The notes under the pieces: model-generated | Seen by the model: the letters and a program-made list of their open reading frames with translations, nothing else | Database searches by the model: none | Told to the model about the DNA's origin: nothing | Program-made: the position numbers and the translations under genes | Origin: Flavobacterium chryseum | GTDB lineage: Bacteria > Bacteroidota > Bacteroidia > Flavobacteriales > Flavobacteriaceae | Direction of reading: 5' to 3' | Assembly (NCBI RefSeq): GCF_004362015.1 | Contig: NZ_SNWW01000003.1 | Coordinates: 496,001-560,000 of the forward strand | Length of the DNA stretch: 64,000 nt | Part shown: piece by piece, positions 49,089-57,054 of the stretch | How positions within the stretch are numbered: position 1 is the first letter of the stretch | Layout: the number at the start of each line of letters is the position of its first letter

Positions 49089-49116
49089 TTTCTTAAATCG
49101 TCAGAAAAATTAGACA

Positions 49117-49500
49117 ATGAAAAGTGCTTTAAAATTAATTATTTTTTGTTCTTTGATCCTTGCAATCAATAGTTCTACTTACGGACAAACTAAAAAACTG
49201 TCTGTAAATGACCAGTTGCTGCAAGACAGTATATATAAAAGTAATAAGAAAAAAGTATTAAACTTCTCAATGAAAGAATTTGATACTCTTTTTTTTGAAT
49301 ATTTTACCCGCAAAAACAATCCGGACATTATTTTAAGTAAAACGGAGTTTTATAATTATACGGTTCAAATTGCTACTTTTTCAGATCGCCTGGCAAAATT
49401 ATATCCCGATCAAAAAGAAGTTGCTGCGCAAAACAAAGAAAAATGGCTGTCTGAAAACTACAAAGAATATCTGGAATACAAAGAAAGTCAAAAAAAATAG
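49117..49500 (+). CDS. Small exported hypothetical protein, 127 aa
   Basis: It has a signal peptide (MKSALKLIIFCSLILAINSSTYGQ) and a charged mature part with FFEYFTRKNNPDIILSKTEFYNY and a lysine/glutamate-rich C-terminal helix. I recognise no family. It is 38 bp upstream of a lipoprotein gene, and both have small exported products, so they may be co-transcribed. Confidence 0.72.
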   Translation: MKSALKLIIFCSLILAINSSTYGQTKKLSVNDQLLQDSIYKSNKKKVLNFSMKEFDTLFFEYFTRKNNPDIILSKTEFYNYTVQIATFSDRLAKLYPDQKEVAAQNKEKWLSENYKEYLEYKESQKK

Positions 49501-49538
49501 TCGTATTTTTATATTATAATCACTCCAACACAATATCA

Positions 49539-50024
49539 TTGAAGCAGTTTCCTTTTTTTTTAGTTTTATTATTTTTCAATTCTTGTCAATATTTTGAGAA
49601 GCAGGTTCCGTCTGAAAAAGAATTACTTCAAAAAGAACTAAAATCGATTAATTGGAAAGTTGTTGACGAATATCCATCTGTTTTGGATTGCGAAAAAATT
49701 AGTGATAAAAAACAGCGCCAAAAATGTTTCTTTGAAGTAATGGCGCAACTTATTCAGCAAAAATTAGACATTGACAGTTTGTCGATAATGTATCCTGAAC
49801 TTGACACTATCGATGTAAAAGTGACTGTGTTTCCTAACGCTACTATGAAATTCGAGCCTCAGTTTTCTAAAGATTCTGTAAAATATGACACCACTAAAGT
49901 TGATAGTATGTTACAGGCACGTTTGGTCGATTTTCCTAAAGTGAATCCTGCAATAAAACGTGGAGTTCCGGTAAAAACACAATTTATTTTACCAGTAATT
50001 ATAAAAGCGAAAAAAGTAAAATAA
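49539..50024 (+). CDS. Putative lipoprotein, 161 aa, TTG start
   Basis: The only in-frame start near the signal peptide is TTG at 49539, which gives (M)KQFPFFLVLLFFNSCQYFEKQ, a good lipoprotein signal with Cys at residue 16. No in-frame ATG lies upstream before a stop. The mature part has CEKISDKKQRQKCFFEVMAQLI, with two cysteines that could pair, and a beta-rich end (VPVKTQFILPVIIKAKKVK) that faintly resembles the terminal region of TonB-like proteins. No family is certain. Confidence 0.7.
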   Translation: MKQFPFFLVLLFFNSCQYFEKQVPSEKELLQKELKSINWKVVDEYPSVLDCEKISDKKQRQKCFFEVMAQLIQQKLDIDSLSIMYPELDTIDVKVTVFPNATMKFEPQFSKDSVKYDTTKVDSMLQARLVDFPKVNPAIKRGVPVKTQFILPVIIKAKKVK

Positions 50025-50028
50025 TTGA

Positions 50029-50077
50029 GGAATTCTTTAGCTTGGAATTTGGAATTTTTTCTTTGGAATTTAGCTTC
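50029..50077. repeat. 7-bp phased repeat (GGAATTT type)
   Basis: GGAATTC at 50029, then GGAATTT at 50044, 50051 and 50065, so spacings are 15, 7 and 14. AGCTT also occurs twice. It fills the space between the lipoprotein stop and the convergent glycosyltransferase stop. Confidence 0.6.
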
Positions 50078-50080
50078 ATA

Positions 50081-51184
50081 CTATTTCCCAAATCGCCTTT
50101 CTTTCCATTCGTAAGAACCAAACAAACTGTATAGAGCCACTGATGAACTGAAAAAGGGATAAAGTAAACTGCTTAAAAACAAATATTTAATTCTTTCTTT
50201 TGTTAAAAATTCATTTGTGCTATAAAGCAGAATAAAATCAATTCCGAATTTTAAAAGGGCTAACACAAGCAAAAGCTTCCAGGAAAAAAATCCGAAAATA
50301 AAAAAGACAAATCCAATTACAAAAGTCAGATTTCCAAAGAAAACAATTAAGCCTAGAAATTTTCCAAAAGTACTTTGATACGAACTTGTTTTGGCTGCCC
50401 AGCGTACTCGCTGATAAAATAATGATTTCCAATCTTCTGTTGGCTTTGTTATTACAATTGCTTCTTGTGATTTTAAATAATGAACTTCTGCAGGAAATAA
50501 GTTTGCCGCTTTCTGCAATAAAAAAACGTCATCTCCGCTGGCAATTTTGTTGTTGCCTTCAAATCCGTTTAGTTTTTCGAATAATGATTTAGTGTAAGCG
50601 AAGTTGGCTCCGTTGCACATAAACGCTTTTTTAAGCCCGAAACTTCCAATGGTTGCGCCTTGTAAACTTGTTAAATCTAATTGTTGGAAATGGTCTAAAA
50701 AAGAGTTTCCGCACTTATAAGAAACCGCTCCGGCTAACATTGAAACTTTGTTTTCCTGAATATAATTATCAAACGTTAAAAGCCAGTTTTCTGGCACTAT
50801 ACAATCAGCATCCGTCGTAATTACCCAATCAGATTTTGCGTACTGCATTGCTGTTGAAATGGCATCTTTTTTAGGAGAATTCGAAACCCGAATATTGTTA
50901 ATTTGTGAAATGTGAAATGCGAAATGTGAGATATGAAATTTTTCTTTGGAAGAATCATTTACCAAAATCACTTCGAATAAATTAATTGGATAATTTAAGT
51001 TTGAAAAACTCTTAAGAAGCACTGGTAAATTTTCTGCTTCATTTCGAAACGGAACTATAATTGTAAAACTTGTTTGAGGTTTTAAATCTGTTTTCAGGTA
51101 TATTTTTACTTTAGTAAAACCGAAAATAAGTAAGCCAATACTAATGATATAAATGCTTAATATGACGAACAGAACCAAAATCAT
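50081..51184 (-). CDS. Family 2 glycosyltransferase, membrane bound
   Basis: This 367-residue protein has an N-terminal membrane helix, a GT2 catalytic domain (FTIIVPFRNEAENLPVLLKS, then TTDADC as the DxD nucleotide-sugar site and a later QRVRWAAK motif) and three C-terminal helices. It should transfer a sugar from a nucleotide or lipid donor at the inner membrane. Residues of about 83-95 (KFHISHFAFHIS) are encoded by a 7-bp tandem repeat and look like an insertion. The gene ends 4 bp inside the next gene on this strand, a flippase-like protein, so the two may work together. Confidence 0.87.
   Translation of the reverse strand: MILVLFVILSIYIISIGLLIFGFTKVKIYLKTDLKPQTSFTIIVPFRNEAENLPVLLKSFSNLNYPINLFEVILVNDSSKEKFHISHFAFHISQINNIRVSNSPKKDAISTAMQYAKSDWVITTDADCIVPENWLLTFDNYIQENKVSMLAGAVSYKCGNSFLDHFQQLDLTSLQGATIGSFGLKKAFMCNGANFAYTKSLFEKLNGFEGNNKIASGDDVFLLQKAANLFPAEVHYLKSQEAIVITKPTEDWKSLFYQRVRWAAKTSSYQSTFGKFLGLIVFFGNLTFVIGFVFFIFGFFSWKLLLVLALLKFGIDFILLYSTNEFLTKERIKYLFLSSLLYPFFSSSVALYSLFGSYEWKERRFGK
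50905..50939 (-). repeat. Five-copy heptamer array inside the glycosyltransferase gene
   Basis: On the + strand the units are GTGAAAT at 50905 and 50912, GCGAAAT at 50919, GTGAGAT at 50926 and ATGAAAT at 50933. On the coding strand this reads FHISHFAFHIS in frame. A seven-base unit is not a multiple of three, so gain or loss of one copy would shift the frame. Confidence 0.8.
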
Positions 51185-52125
51185 GCTGTTGGTTTAGTTT
51201 TGAAATTCAGCACAAAATAGCTTCCTAAAATAACAGGCAGAACTACATTTAAAAACCACATCAAAGTGCTGATAAAAACTACAATCCATTCGTTTACACC
51301 CAGAATTCCGAAGAAATAAATAGCTACGCTTCCTTTTACAGCAAAATCCAGAAACTGAAAAGTAGGCAAAGATGAAGCTAAAAAATAAACCACAGCAATT
51401 GTTGCAATCAATGTAAAATAAGGCAAATCGACATCAAAAGCTAAAAACAAAAAGTAATATTGATGCGAAAAAACAATGTAACGCAATGTGCCTAAAAAGA
51501 TGTTTTTTTGATGAATTGGTTTTGGAATTCCGTTAATTTTATGAAATAGTTTTTCGATAGAATATCCTTTGATTTTTATCTTTTTCAAAAAGAAGAAAAT
51601 CACAAAAATCAAAACAAAAAGCGCAAATAAAATCCCGACCGTTTTGGTTGTAATAACATTGAATTTTGCATTAAAGTACAACAATCCGAAAATGCCAAAA
51701 ACAACCGTTAAGATCATTTGGATTCCGTTGCAAATCAAATTCAGAAAAACCACTCTTTTGGCTTCAGATTTTGGATAATACAATGCTTTTCCAGCGTACT
51801 CTCCTACTCCGTTTGGTGTAAAAATCCCAGCCGTTAAAGCTGCCAAAACTTCTTTTGTAGCCTGATAAACTGAAATTTCCTGAATTACTTTAGCCAGATT
51901 TTGCCATTTCAAAATTTCGAAATAACGATTTAAAACACTCAAAAGCAATATAAAACTGATTCCTAAAACCGATTGATTTTTACGAAATAATGTAATGAAT
52001 TTATGCCAGTCGAGTTTATCGTTGTTAGCCAATTGGTTGTAAATAAAATAAAATGCACCACCAATAATCAAAAGTTTGACTAGAAGAACTAGGAATTGTT
52101 TAGCTTTGTGAGGAATTGAAATCAT
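51181..52125 (-). CDS. Flippase-like membrane protein (UPF0104/LPG synthase TM-region family)
   Basis: This 314-residue protein has about eight membrane helices and matches the lysylphosphatidylglycerol-synthase transmembrane (DUF2029/UPF0104) family: GGAFYFIYNQL at the N-terminus, LTAGIFTPNGVGEYAGKALYY at about 95-115 and a later ASSLPTFQFLDFAVKGSVAIYFFG. It lacks the soluble MprF-type transferase domain. The family is thought to move or hold lipid-linked intermediates. Its 3' end overlaps the glycosyltransferase gene by 4 bp, implying a shared lipid-sugar pathway. Confidence 0.85.
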   Translation of the reverse strand: MISIPHKAKQFLVLLVKLLIIGGAFYFIYNQLANNDKLDWHKFITLFRKNQSVLGISFILLLSVLNRYFEILKWQNLAKVIQEISVYQATKEVLAALTAGIFTPNGVGEYAGKALYYPKSEAKRVVFLNLICNGIQMILTVVFGIFGLLYFNAKFNVITTKTVGILFALFVLIFVIFFFLKKIKIKGYSIEKLFHKINGIPKPIHQKNIFLGTLRYIVFSHQYYFLFLAFDVDLPYFTLIATIAVVYFLASSLPTFQFLDFAVKGSVAIYFFGILGVNEWIVVFISTLMWFLNVVLPVILGSYFVLNFKTKPTA

Positions 52126-52149
52126 GCTGCAAAGTAAAGGAAACTATTG

Positions 52150-52260
52150 CGAAAAAGCTATTTCACAAAGAATCTCGAAGAAGTCACAAAGCCACACAAA
52201 GAGATTGAAAATAGTTTTGTGAATCTCTGTGCTAACTTAGCGCAGCTTTGTGTAACCATA
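52150..52260. repeat. Intergenic dyad repeat (CACAAAG type)
   Basis: CACAAAGAGATT at 52195-52206 faces AATCTCTGTG at 52222-52231, with further CACAAAG and CTTTGTG units on both sides. It fills all the space before ruvC, and no separate promoter is visible there. Confidence 0.65.
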
Positions 52261-52267
52261 CAAAATA

Positions 52268-52822
52268 ATGACAAAAGAACGCATCATATTAGGCATCGAC
52301 CCGGGAACCACAATTATGGGTTTTGGATTGATAAAAGTTATCAATAAAAAAATGGAATTTTTGCAATTAAATGAATTGCAATTGTCCAAATATGACAATC
52401 ATTACCAAAAACTAAAAATAATTTTTGAACGTACCATAGAATTAATAGAAACACATCATCCTGATGAAATTGCGATTGAAGCGCCTTTCTTTGGTAAAAA
52501 TGTACAATCGATGTTAAAACTTGGACGTGCACAAGGCGTTGCCATGGCTGCGGGACTTTCAAGAGATATTCCGATTACAGAATATGAACCAAAAAAGATA
52601 AAAATGGCGATTACCGGAAACGGAAATGCTAGTAAAGAACAGGTTGCCAAAATGTTGCAACAGCTTTTAGGTTTAAAAGAACTACCTAAAAATCTAGATT
52701 CTACAGATGGTTTGGCAGCAGCGGTTTGTCATTTTTTTAATTCAGGAAAAATCGTGGCCGGAAAAAGTTATACAGGTTGGGATGCTTTTGTAAAACAAAA
52801 TGAAGATAAGATACGAAAATAA
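52268..52822 (+). CDS. ruvC: Holliday junction resolvase RuvC
   Basis: This 184-residue protein has the RuvC endonuclease pattern: [18 protein letters not shown] with the first catalytic aspartate, [23 protein letters not shown] with the catalytic glutamate, and a C-terminal acidic [15 protein letters not shown] carrying the last ligands. It cuts Holliday junctions after RuvAB branch migration. Length is close to the usual 170-185. The gene stands alone; no ruvA or ruvB is nearby. Confidence 0.96.
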   Translation: MTKERIILGIDPGTTIMGFGLIKVINKKMEFLQLNELQLSKYDNHYQKLKIIFERTIELIETHHPDEIAIEAPFFGKNVQSMLKLGRAQGVAMAAGLSRDIPITEYEPKKIKMAITGNGNASKEQVAKMLQQLLGLKELPKNLDSTDGLAAAVCHFFNSGKIVAGKSYTGWDAFVKQNEDKIRK

Positions 52823-52823
52823 T

Positions 52824-52831
52824 TATATTTG
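52824..52831 (+). promoter_or_regulatory. -7 box of the lipoprotein gene after ruvC
   Basis: TATATTTG is an exact TAnnTTTG match 28 bp before the ATG at 52859. No clear -33 element is seen. Confidence 0.35.
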
Positions 52832-52858
52832 TTAAAAATTAACCTAACAATTTAACAA

Positions 52859-53743
52859 ATGACAAGAATTAAATTTATTGCCTTTTTACTTTTTACTGCT
52901 CTTATTTCTTCGTGTTCGTCAGACGAAAATACGGATGATAACACAAATGGAAACGGTAACGAAAACCCATCAGTAGAAACTTCTTTTAACCTAACATACG
53001 ACAATCAGGTAAAAAAAGTAAAATCTTGGGAAGCCAACAAACAAGGCGATTTCATAGAAGTTCTTGGAACAACTGAAGATGGGGTTGCAATCGATTTTAA
53101 ATTTAATGTTTATGGAAATTTATACGAAGCATCTACTGTGCCTACTAAAGCTGGCAGTAATGTTCCTGCATTACAAGCTTCAGAAAACTTTACTGCTAAT
53201 ACCTTTACTTTTACTTTAGAAAATATTAATACTACAAACAAAACAGTTCAGGTAAAATTTTCTGGAAAAGTATATGAAGATGCATACGATTCCGAATCAG
53301 ATTTTGTTGTTGTAAGCGGTTCATTTAAAGTTCAGTATAAAGATATAACTCCAGAAATCGAAGGACAGGGAACTTTTGCAAAATTAGACGGAAAAGACTG
53401 GCATGGTATTGTAATGAGTGGCTCTATCGAAAATCTGGAATCAAAAATTCTTTATGCTGAAAACGACGGAGAATATACGTTTGAAATCGTGTACCCTAAT
53501 TCTGGTGCAAAGACCGGAACTTTTACTTTTACAACTACTTCTGCTAACAGAATTTCTTTCCAAAAATATGATGTTGCGACTCATGATTATATAGATTATG
53601 AAGTTTCTGGGACTGTAACTTATACTACTTTAACAAGTTCTGTAGTTGCTGGTACATTTAGTTTAACGGCAACACACCCTGAAACTAAAGCTAAAATTGT
53701 AATTACTGCTGGTACATTCAAAGAAAAAGCACCATTATTTTAA
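52859..53743 (+). CDS. Exported lipoprotein of unknown function, 294 aa
   Basis: It has a lipoprotein signal (FIAFLLFTALISSCSSDEN) followed by an acidic Asp/Asn/Glu-rich linker (residues about 20-40) and two beta-rich halves of similar style (about 45-160 and 165-294). Each ends in a strand-rich stretch such as FTFTLENINTTNKTVQVKFSGKV. It looks like a surface-exposed or periplasmic beta-sandwich lipoprotein; I know no named family. A terminator follows the stop. Confidence 0.75.
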   Translation: MTRIKFIAFLLFTALISSCSSDENTDDNTNGNGNENPSVETSFNLTYDNQVKKVKSWEANKQGDFIEVLGTTEDGVAIDFKFNVYGNLYEASTVPTKAGSNVPALQASENFTANTFTFTLENINTTNKTVQVKFSGKVYEDAYDSESDFVVVSGSFKVQYKDITPEIEGQGTFAKLDGKDWHGIVMSGSIENLESKILYAENDGEYTFEIVYPNSGAKTGTFTFTTTSANRISFQKYDVATHDYIDYEVSGTVTYTTLTSSVVAGTFSLTATHPETKAKIVITAGTFKEKAPLF

Positions 53744-53775
53744 GAAATATTATCAATAATTAACATTGATTATTC

Positions 53776-53804
53776 AAGAGCAAGATTTATCTTGCTCTTT
53801 TTTT
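53776..53804 (+). terminator. Terminator after the lipoprotein gene
   Basis: AAGAGCAAGA at 53776-53785 and TCTTGCTCTT at 53790-53799 form a 10-bp stem with a 4-base loop, followed by T residues to 53804. It lies just upstream of hemW, and is the reason a longer TTG-started frame for hemW is unlikely. Confidence 0.82.
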
Positions 53805-53807
53805 ATT

Positions 53808-54944
53808 ATGTCAGGTATCTACATTCATATTCCCTTTTGCAAACAGGCTTGCCACTATTGCGACTTTCATTTTTCGACCTCGATGAAAAAGAAAGACGAA
53901 ATGGTTTCGGCTTTAGCTAAAGAAATTTTCATGCGCAAAAATGAGATTGATAATGAGGTTGTCGAGACAATATATTTTGGCGGTGGAACTCCTTCTGTTC
54001 TAACAAATGAAGAAATAAACTTTTTAATTGCTGAAGTTTATAAAAATTATAATGTTGCCGAAAACCCGGAAATTACGCTCGAAGCGAATCCGGATGATTT
54101 ATCTACGGAGCGACTTTATGAGTTATCTAAAAGTCCAATAAACCGTTTAAGCATCGGAATTCAGTCTTTTTATGAAGAAGATTTGAAAATGATGAACCGC
54201 GCTCATAATTCGGCGGAAGCCATAAAATGTTTACAAGAAGCAACTAAATATTTTGATAATATTTCACTCGATTTAATTTACGGAATTCCCGGATTGACTG
54301 ACGAAATGTGGAAACAAAATATAGAAACGGCGTTGAGTTTTGGTATTCCACATATTTCGAGTTATGCTTTGACAGTTGAACCAAAAACAGCTTTAAGAAA
54401 ACTTATTGACAGCGGAAAAATTGCTGAACCACAGGATGAAGTTGCTTCGAATCATTTTATGATTTTGGTCGAAACTCTTCAGCAAAATGGTTTTATTCAT
54501 TATGAATTATCGAATTTTGGGAAAGAGAATTATTTCTCGAAAAACAATTCGGCTTATTGGTTAGGCAAAAAATATATCGGAATCGGGCCTTCGGCACATA
54601 GTTATGACGGCGAAAAAAGAGGCTGGAATGTGGCAAATAATTCACTTTATTTAAAATCGATTCAGGAAGATATTTTGCCAATTGAAACTGAAATCCTAAC
54701 AAAATCTGATCGCTATAATGAATATATTATGACGGGATTACGAACAATTTGGGGTGTTTCTTTAGAACGAATTGAAAGTGAATTTGGTTTAGATTATTTG
54801 AATTATTTAAAAAAACAATCTCAAAAATTCTTAGATGATGAATTGGTTTTTATTGAAAATAACATCTTAAAACCAACTCCAAAAGGAAAATTTTTAACAG
54901 ATGGAATTGCTTCAGACTTATTTTATTTAAATTTGGAAGAATAA
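53808..54944 (+). CDS. hemW: HemW-like radical SAM protein
   Basis: About 378 residues from the ATG at 53808 (MSGIYIHIPFCKQACHYCDF). The radical SAM CxxxCxxC motif is CKQACHYC near residue 10-17, and GGGTPSVL, EANPDDLS and RLSIGIQSFYEEDL follow, as in HemN-family proteins. The C-terminal domain is a HemN-type winged region. Members of this group are now best described as HemW, heme chaperones, rather than coproporphyrinogen oxidases. No partner gene is adjacent. Confidence 0.9.
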   Translation: MSGIYIHIPFCKQACHYCDFHFSTSMKKKDEMVSALAKEIFMRKNEIDNEVVETIYFGGGTPSVLTNEEINFLIAEVYKNYNVAENPEITLEANPDDLSTERLYELSKSPINRLSIGIQSFYEEDLKMMNRAHNSAEAIKCLQEATKYFDNISLDLIYGIPGLTDEMWKQNIETALSFGIPHISSYALTVEPKTALRKLIDSGKIAEPQDEVASNHFMILVETLQQNGFIHYELSNFGKENYFSKNNSAYWLGKKYIGIGPSAHSYDGEKRGWNVANNSLYLKSIQEDILPIETEILTKSDRYNEYIMTGLRTIWGVSLERIESEFGLDYLNYLKKQSQKFLDDELVFIENNILKPTPKGKFLTDGIASDLFYLNLEE

Positions 54945-54949
54945 AATTA

Positions 54950-55007
54950 GCCACGAAGGCTCAAAGGCGCAAATTATTTAAACTTTGCGACTTAGCGTCT
55001 TTGCGGC
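54950..55007. repeat. Intergenic dyad repeat (GGCGCAAA/CTTTGCGAC type)
   Basis: Two arms of 24 bases, 54950-54973 and 54984-55007, pair at 18 of 24 positions. Units CAAAGGCGCAAA and TTTGCGACTTAGCG recall the repeats at 15445 and 38421. The element ends 15 bp before the next gene's GTG start. Confidence 0.7.
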
Positions 55008-55022
55008 ATAAAACCCAAATTT

Positions 55023-55787
55023 GTGCTAGCTAAAATCAACAACTTCGAAATCGACTTATCTAAACCCATTGATATTTCGATTCCATTAACGAATACAGAC
55101 GAAAACCCAATTGCTTGGTATATCGAAAAACCGGTTATTGAACCTGTTGTTTTTGGCGATTGGATTGGGAAAGTTTCGGAAGGAAAATCATCAACCAACT
55201 TCAATAATATTTTTTTCAATCCGCATGGGCATGGCACGCACACGGAATGTTTAGGTCATATTACAAATGATTTTTACAGCATCAATCAATCTTTAAAACA
55301 GTTTTTCTTTTTTGCAAAATTGATTACAGTTAAACCTGAAAAAATTGGAGATGATTTTGTGATTACTAAAGAAAGCATTTCGACTTTAATTAATGGAAAA
55401 ACTGAAGCTTTAATAATCAAAACACTTCCAAATCAAAAGGAAAAAAAATCTAGAAAATACTCTAATACAAATCCGCCATATTTGTCTGAAGAAGCTGCGA
55501 TTTTCATCCGCGAAAGCGAAATTCAACATTTATTAATAGATTTACCTAGTGTTGACAAAGAACACGACGAAGGTAAATTATTGGCACACAAAGCTTTTTG
55601 GAATGTAAAAGACATCGTGAATTTAAATCCTGATGCAAGATTGAATGCAACAATTACCGAAATGATTTATGTTCCAGACGAAATTGAAGACGGAAATTAT
55701 ATATTAAACCTTCAAATCGCTTCGTTTGAAAATGACGCAAGTCCAAGCAAACCAATATTATATAGAATTTTAGATTTTAGAATGTAG
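55023..55787 (+). CDS. Cyclase-family hydrolase (kynurenine formamidase-like)
   Basis: This 254-residue protein starts with GTG (no ATG in frame upstream; the repeat ends just before). It contains NPHGHGTHTECLGH, the metal-binding motif of the cyclase family, where the usual HxGTHxDxxxH has Glu in place of Asp. Members include kynurenine formamidases and antibiotic-type hydrolases. The substrate is unknown. The last seven codons and the TAG stop lie in a 7-bp repeat array, suggesting the C-terminus was remodelled by it. Confidence 0.82.
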   Translation: MLAKINNFEIDLSKPIDISIPLTNTDENPIAWYIEKPVIEPVVFGDWIGKVSEGKSSTNFNNIFFNPHGHGTHTECLGHITNDFYSINQSLKQFFFFAKLITVKPEKIGDDFVITKESISTLINGKTEALIIKTLPNQKEKKSRKYSNTNPPYLSEEAAIFIRESEIQHLLIDLPSVDKEHDEGKLLAHKAFWNVKDIVNLNPDARLNATITEMIYVPDEIEDGNYILNLQIASFENDASPSKPILYRILDFRM

Positions 55788-55851
55788 ATTTTAGATTTCT
55801 ACTACTTCGAAAATCAAAAATCTGAAATCTGAAATCAAAAATCTAAAATTA
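55763..55851. repeat. Double heptamer array forming an inverted repeat, overlapping a gene end
   Basis: Left array: TAGAATT, TTAGATT, TTAGAAT, GTAGATT and TTAGATT at 55763-55797. Right array: AAAATCA, AAAATCT, GAAATCT, GAAATCA, AAAATCT and AAAATTA at 55810-55851. The two are reverse complements in consensus. The left array encodes the end of the cyclase-family protein, including its stop. Confidence 0.8.
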
Positions 55852-55853
55852 AA

Positions 55854-56255
55854 ATGATTAACGTTTCAACCGATAAAACTAAACTTGACGTTCCGTTTAT
55901 ACAAAACTTTTTGAAAGACATTTATTGGGCGGCGGGACGAACTATGGAAGAAGTGCAGACTACAATTGATGCTTCGGTTTGTTTTGGAATTTATTTAAAT
56001 GACAAACAAATTGGCTTTGCGCGTGTTATTACAGATTATGTAGTGTTTGCTTATTTAATGGATGTTTTTATTACTGAAGAACATCGCGGAAAAGGTTATT
56101 CATCGATTTTAATTGAAAATATGATGAACGAGCCACAGCTTAAAAATATCAAAATTTGGAGATTGGCGACAAGTGATGCGCACTTTTTATATGAGAAATT
56201 CGGTTTTACAAAATTAAATCATCCTGAAAAAATGATGGAAAAAATAGTATTATGA
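55854..56255 (+). CDS. GNAT-family N-acetyltransferase
   Basis: This 133-residue protein has a GNAT acetyl-CoA site, LMDVFITEEHRGKGYSSILIENMM (the RGxG-type loop with R and K), and a C-terminal YEKFGFTKLNHPEKMMEKIVL. The substrate is unknown. It starts the frame right after a heptamer array, and its stop overlaps the next gene by 4 bp, so the two are coupled. Confidence 0.88.
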   Translation: MINVSTDKTKLDVPFIQNFLKDIYWAAGRTMEEVQTTIDASVCFGIYLNDKQIGFARVITDYVVFAYLMDVFITEEHRGKGYSSILIENMMNEPQLKNIKIWRLATSDAHFLYEKFGFTKLNHPEKMMEKIVL

Positions 56256-56602
56256 AAACAATTATTAAGCTCGAAGAAACAGCTTTGTTTTTTCTCGGAA
56301 TTTATTTATTCAGCCTTTTGAATTTTGAATGGTGGTGGTTTTTAGTTTTAATTTTAGCGCCTGATTTGTCAATGCTTGGGTATTTATTTGGGAATAAAAG
56401 CGGTGCGTTTTTTTATAATGTATTTCATCATAAAGGAATTGCTGTTTCATTATATATTTTAGGTTCTTATTTAAACAATGAACTATTGCAATTAGCCGGA
56501 ATTATTTTATTTTCACATTCTGCAATGGATCGAATCTTTGGTTACGGTTTAAAGTATGAAAAAGGCTTTAAATACACACATTTAGGTGAAGTTGGTAAAT
56601 AA
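56252..56602 (+). CDS. DUF4260-family membrane protein
   Basis: This 116-residue protein has three membrane segments. It has LNFEWWWFLVLILAPDLSMLGYLFGNKSGAFFYNVFHHKG, the DUF4260 pattern, and ends LFSHSAMDRIFGYGLKYEKGFKYTHLGEVGK. Function is unknown. The overlap with the GNAT gene (ATGA type, 4 bp) and the 9-bp gap to the MmcQ gene place it in a small operon. Confidence 0.87.
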   Translation: MKTIIKLEETALFFLGIYLFSLLNFEWWWFLVLILAPDLSMLGYLFGNKSGAFFYNVFHHKGIAVSLYILGSYLNNELLQLAGIILFSHSAMDRIFGYGLKYEKGFKYTHLGEVGK

Positions 56603-56611
56603 TATAATGAT

Positions 56612-56983
56612 ATGAATTTAGAAACATTTTACGAATATTGTCTTTCAAAAAAAGGCGTGAGTGAGCATTTTCCATTTGATGAAGATACTTTGGTTTTTAA
56701 AGTGGGCGGAAAAATGTTTGCTTTATCGTCTTTATCACAATGGGAAAAAAATGAAGCTTCGGTAAATCTTAAATGTGATCCGGACCGCGCACAGGAACTC
56801 AGAGCCGAATATGACGAGATAAAACCCGGATTTCATATGAGTAAAGTGCATTGGAATACAATCGCATTAAACGGAAATTTACCGGCGAAATTCGTAAAAG
56901 AACTGATTGATCATTCGTATGAATTGGTGTTCAAAAGTTTGACAAAGAAAATTCAGAATGAAATTATCGAATTAGAAAATTAG
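56612..56983 (+). CDS. MmcQ/YjbR-family protein
   Basis: This 123-residue protein opens METFYEYCLSKKGVSEHFPFDED-like and has VGGKMFALSSL, NLKCDPDRAQELRAEY and the HWNTIALNGNLP segment, all typical of MmcQ/YjbR proteins with a CyaY-like fold. The family is sometimes listed as DNA binding, but evidence is thin. It follows DUF4260 by 9 bp and ends the small operon. Confidence 0.88.
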   Translation: MNLETFYEYCLSKKGVSEHFPFDEDTLVFKVGGKMFALSSLSQWEKNEASVNLKCDPDRAQELRAEYDEIKPGFHMSKVHWNTIALNGNLPAKFVKELIDHSYELVFKSLTKKIQNEIIELEN

Positions 56984-56987
56984 GCAT

Positions 56988-56995
56988 TACATTTG
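56988..56995 (+). promoter_or_regulatory. -7 box of the PH-SHOCT gene
   Basis: TACATTTG fits TAnnTTTG just after the MmcQ stop, giving a leader of about 50 bases to the ATG at 57055. A -33 match is not clear. Confidence 0.4.
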
Positions 56996-57054
56996 CACGG
57001 TAAGATAAAAACTTAACAACTCAATTAATTTGCAACTTAGCAACTTATAGAACC

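Noticed and set aside
55763..55851. CRISPR-like array
   Set aside because: The periodic units are 7 bp with no spacers of constant length and no cas genes nearby.
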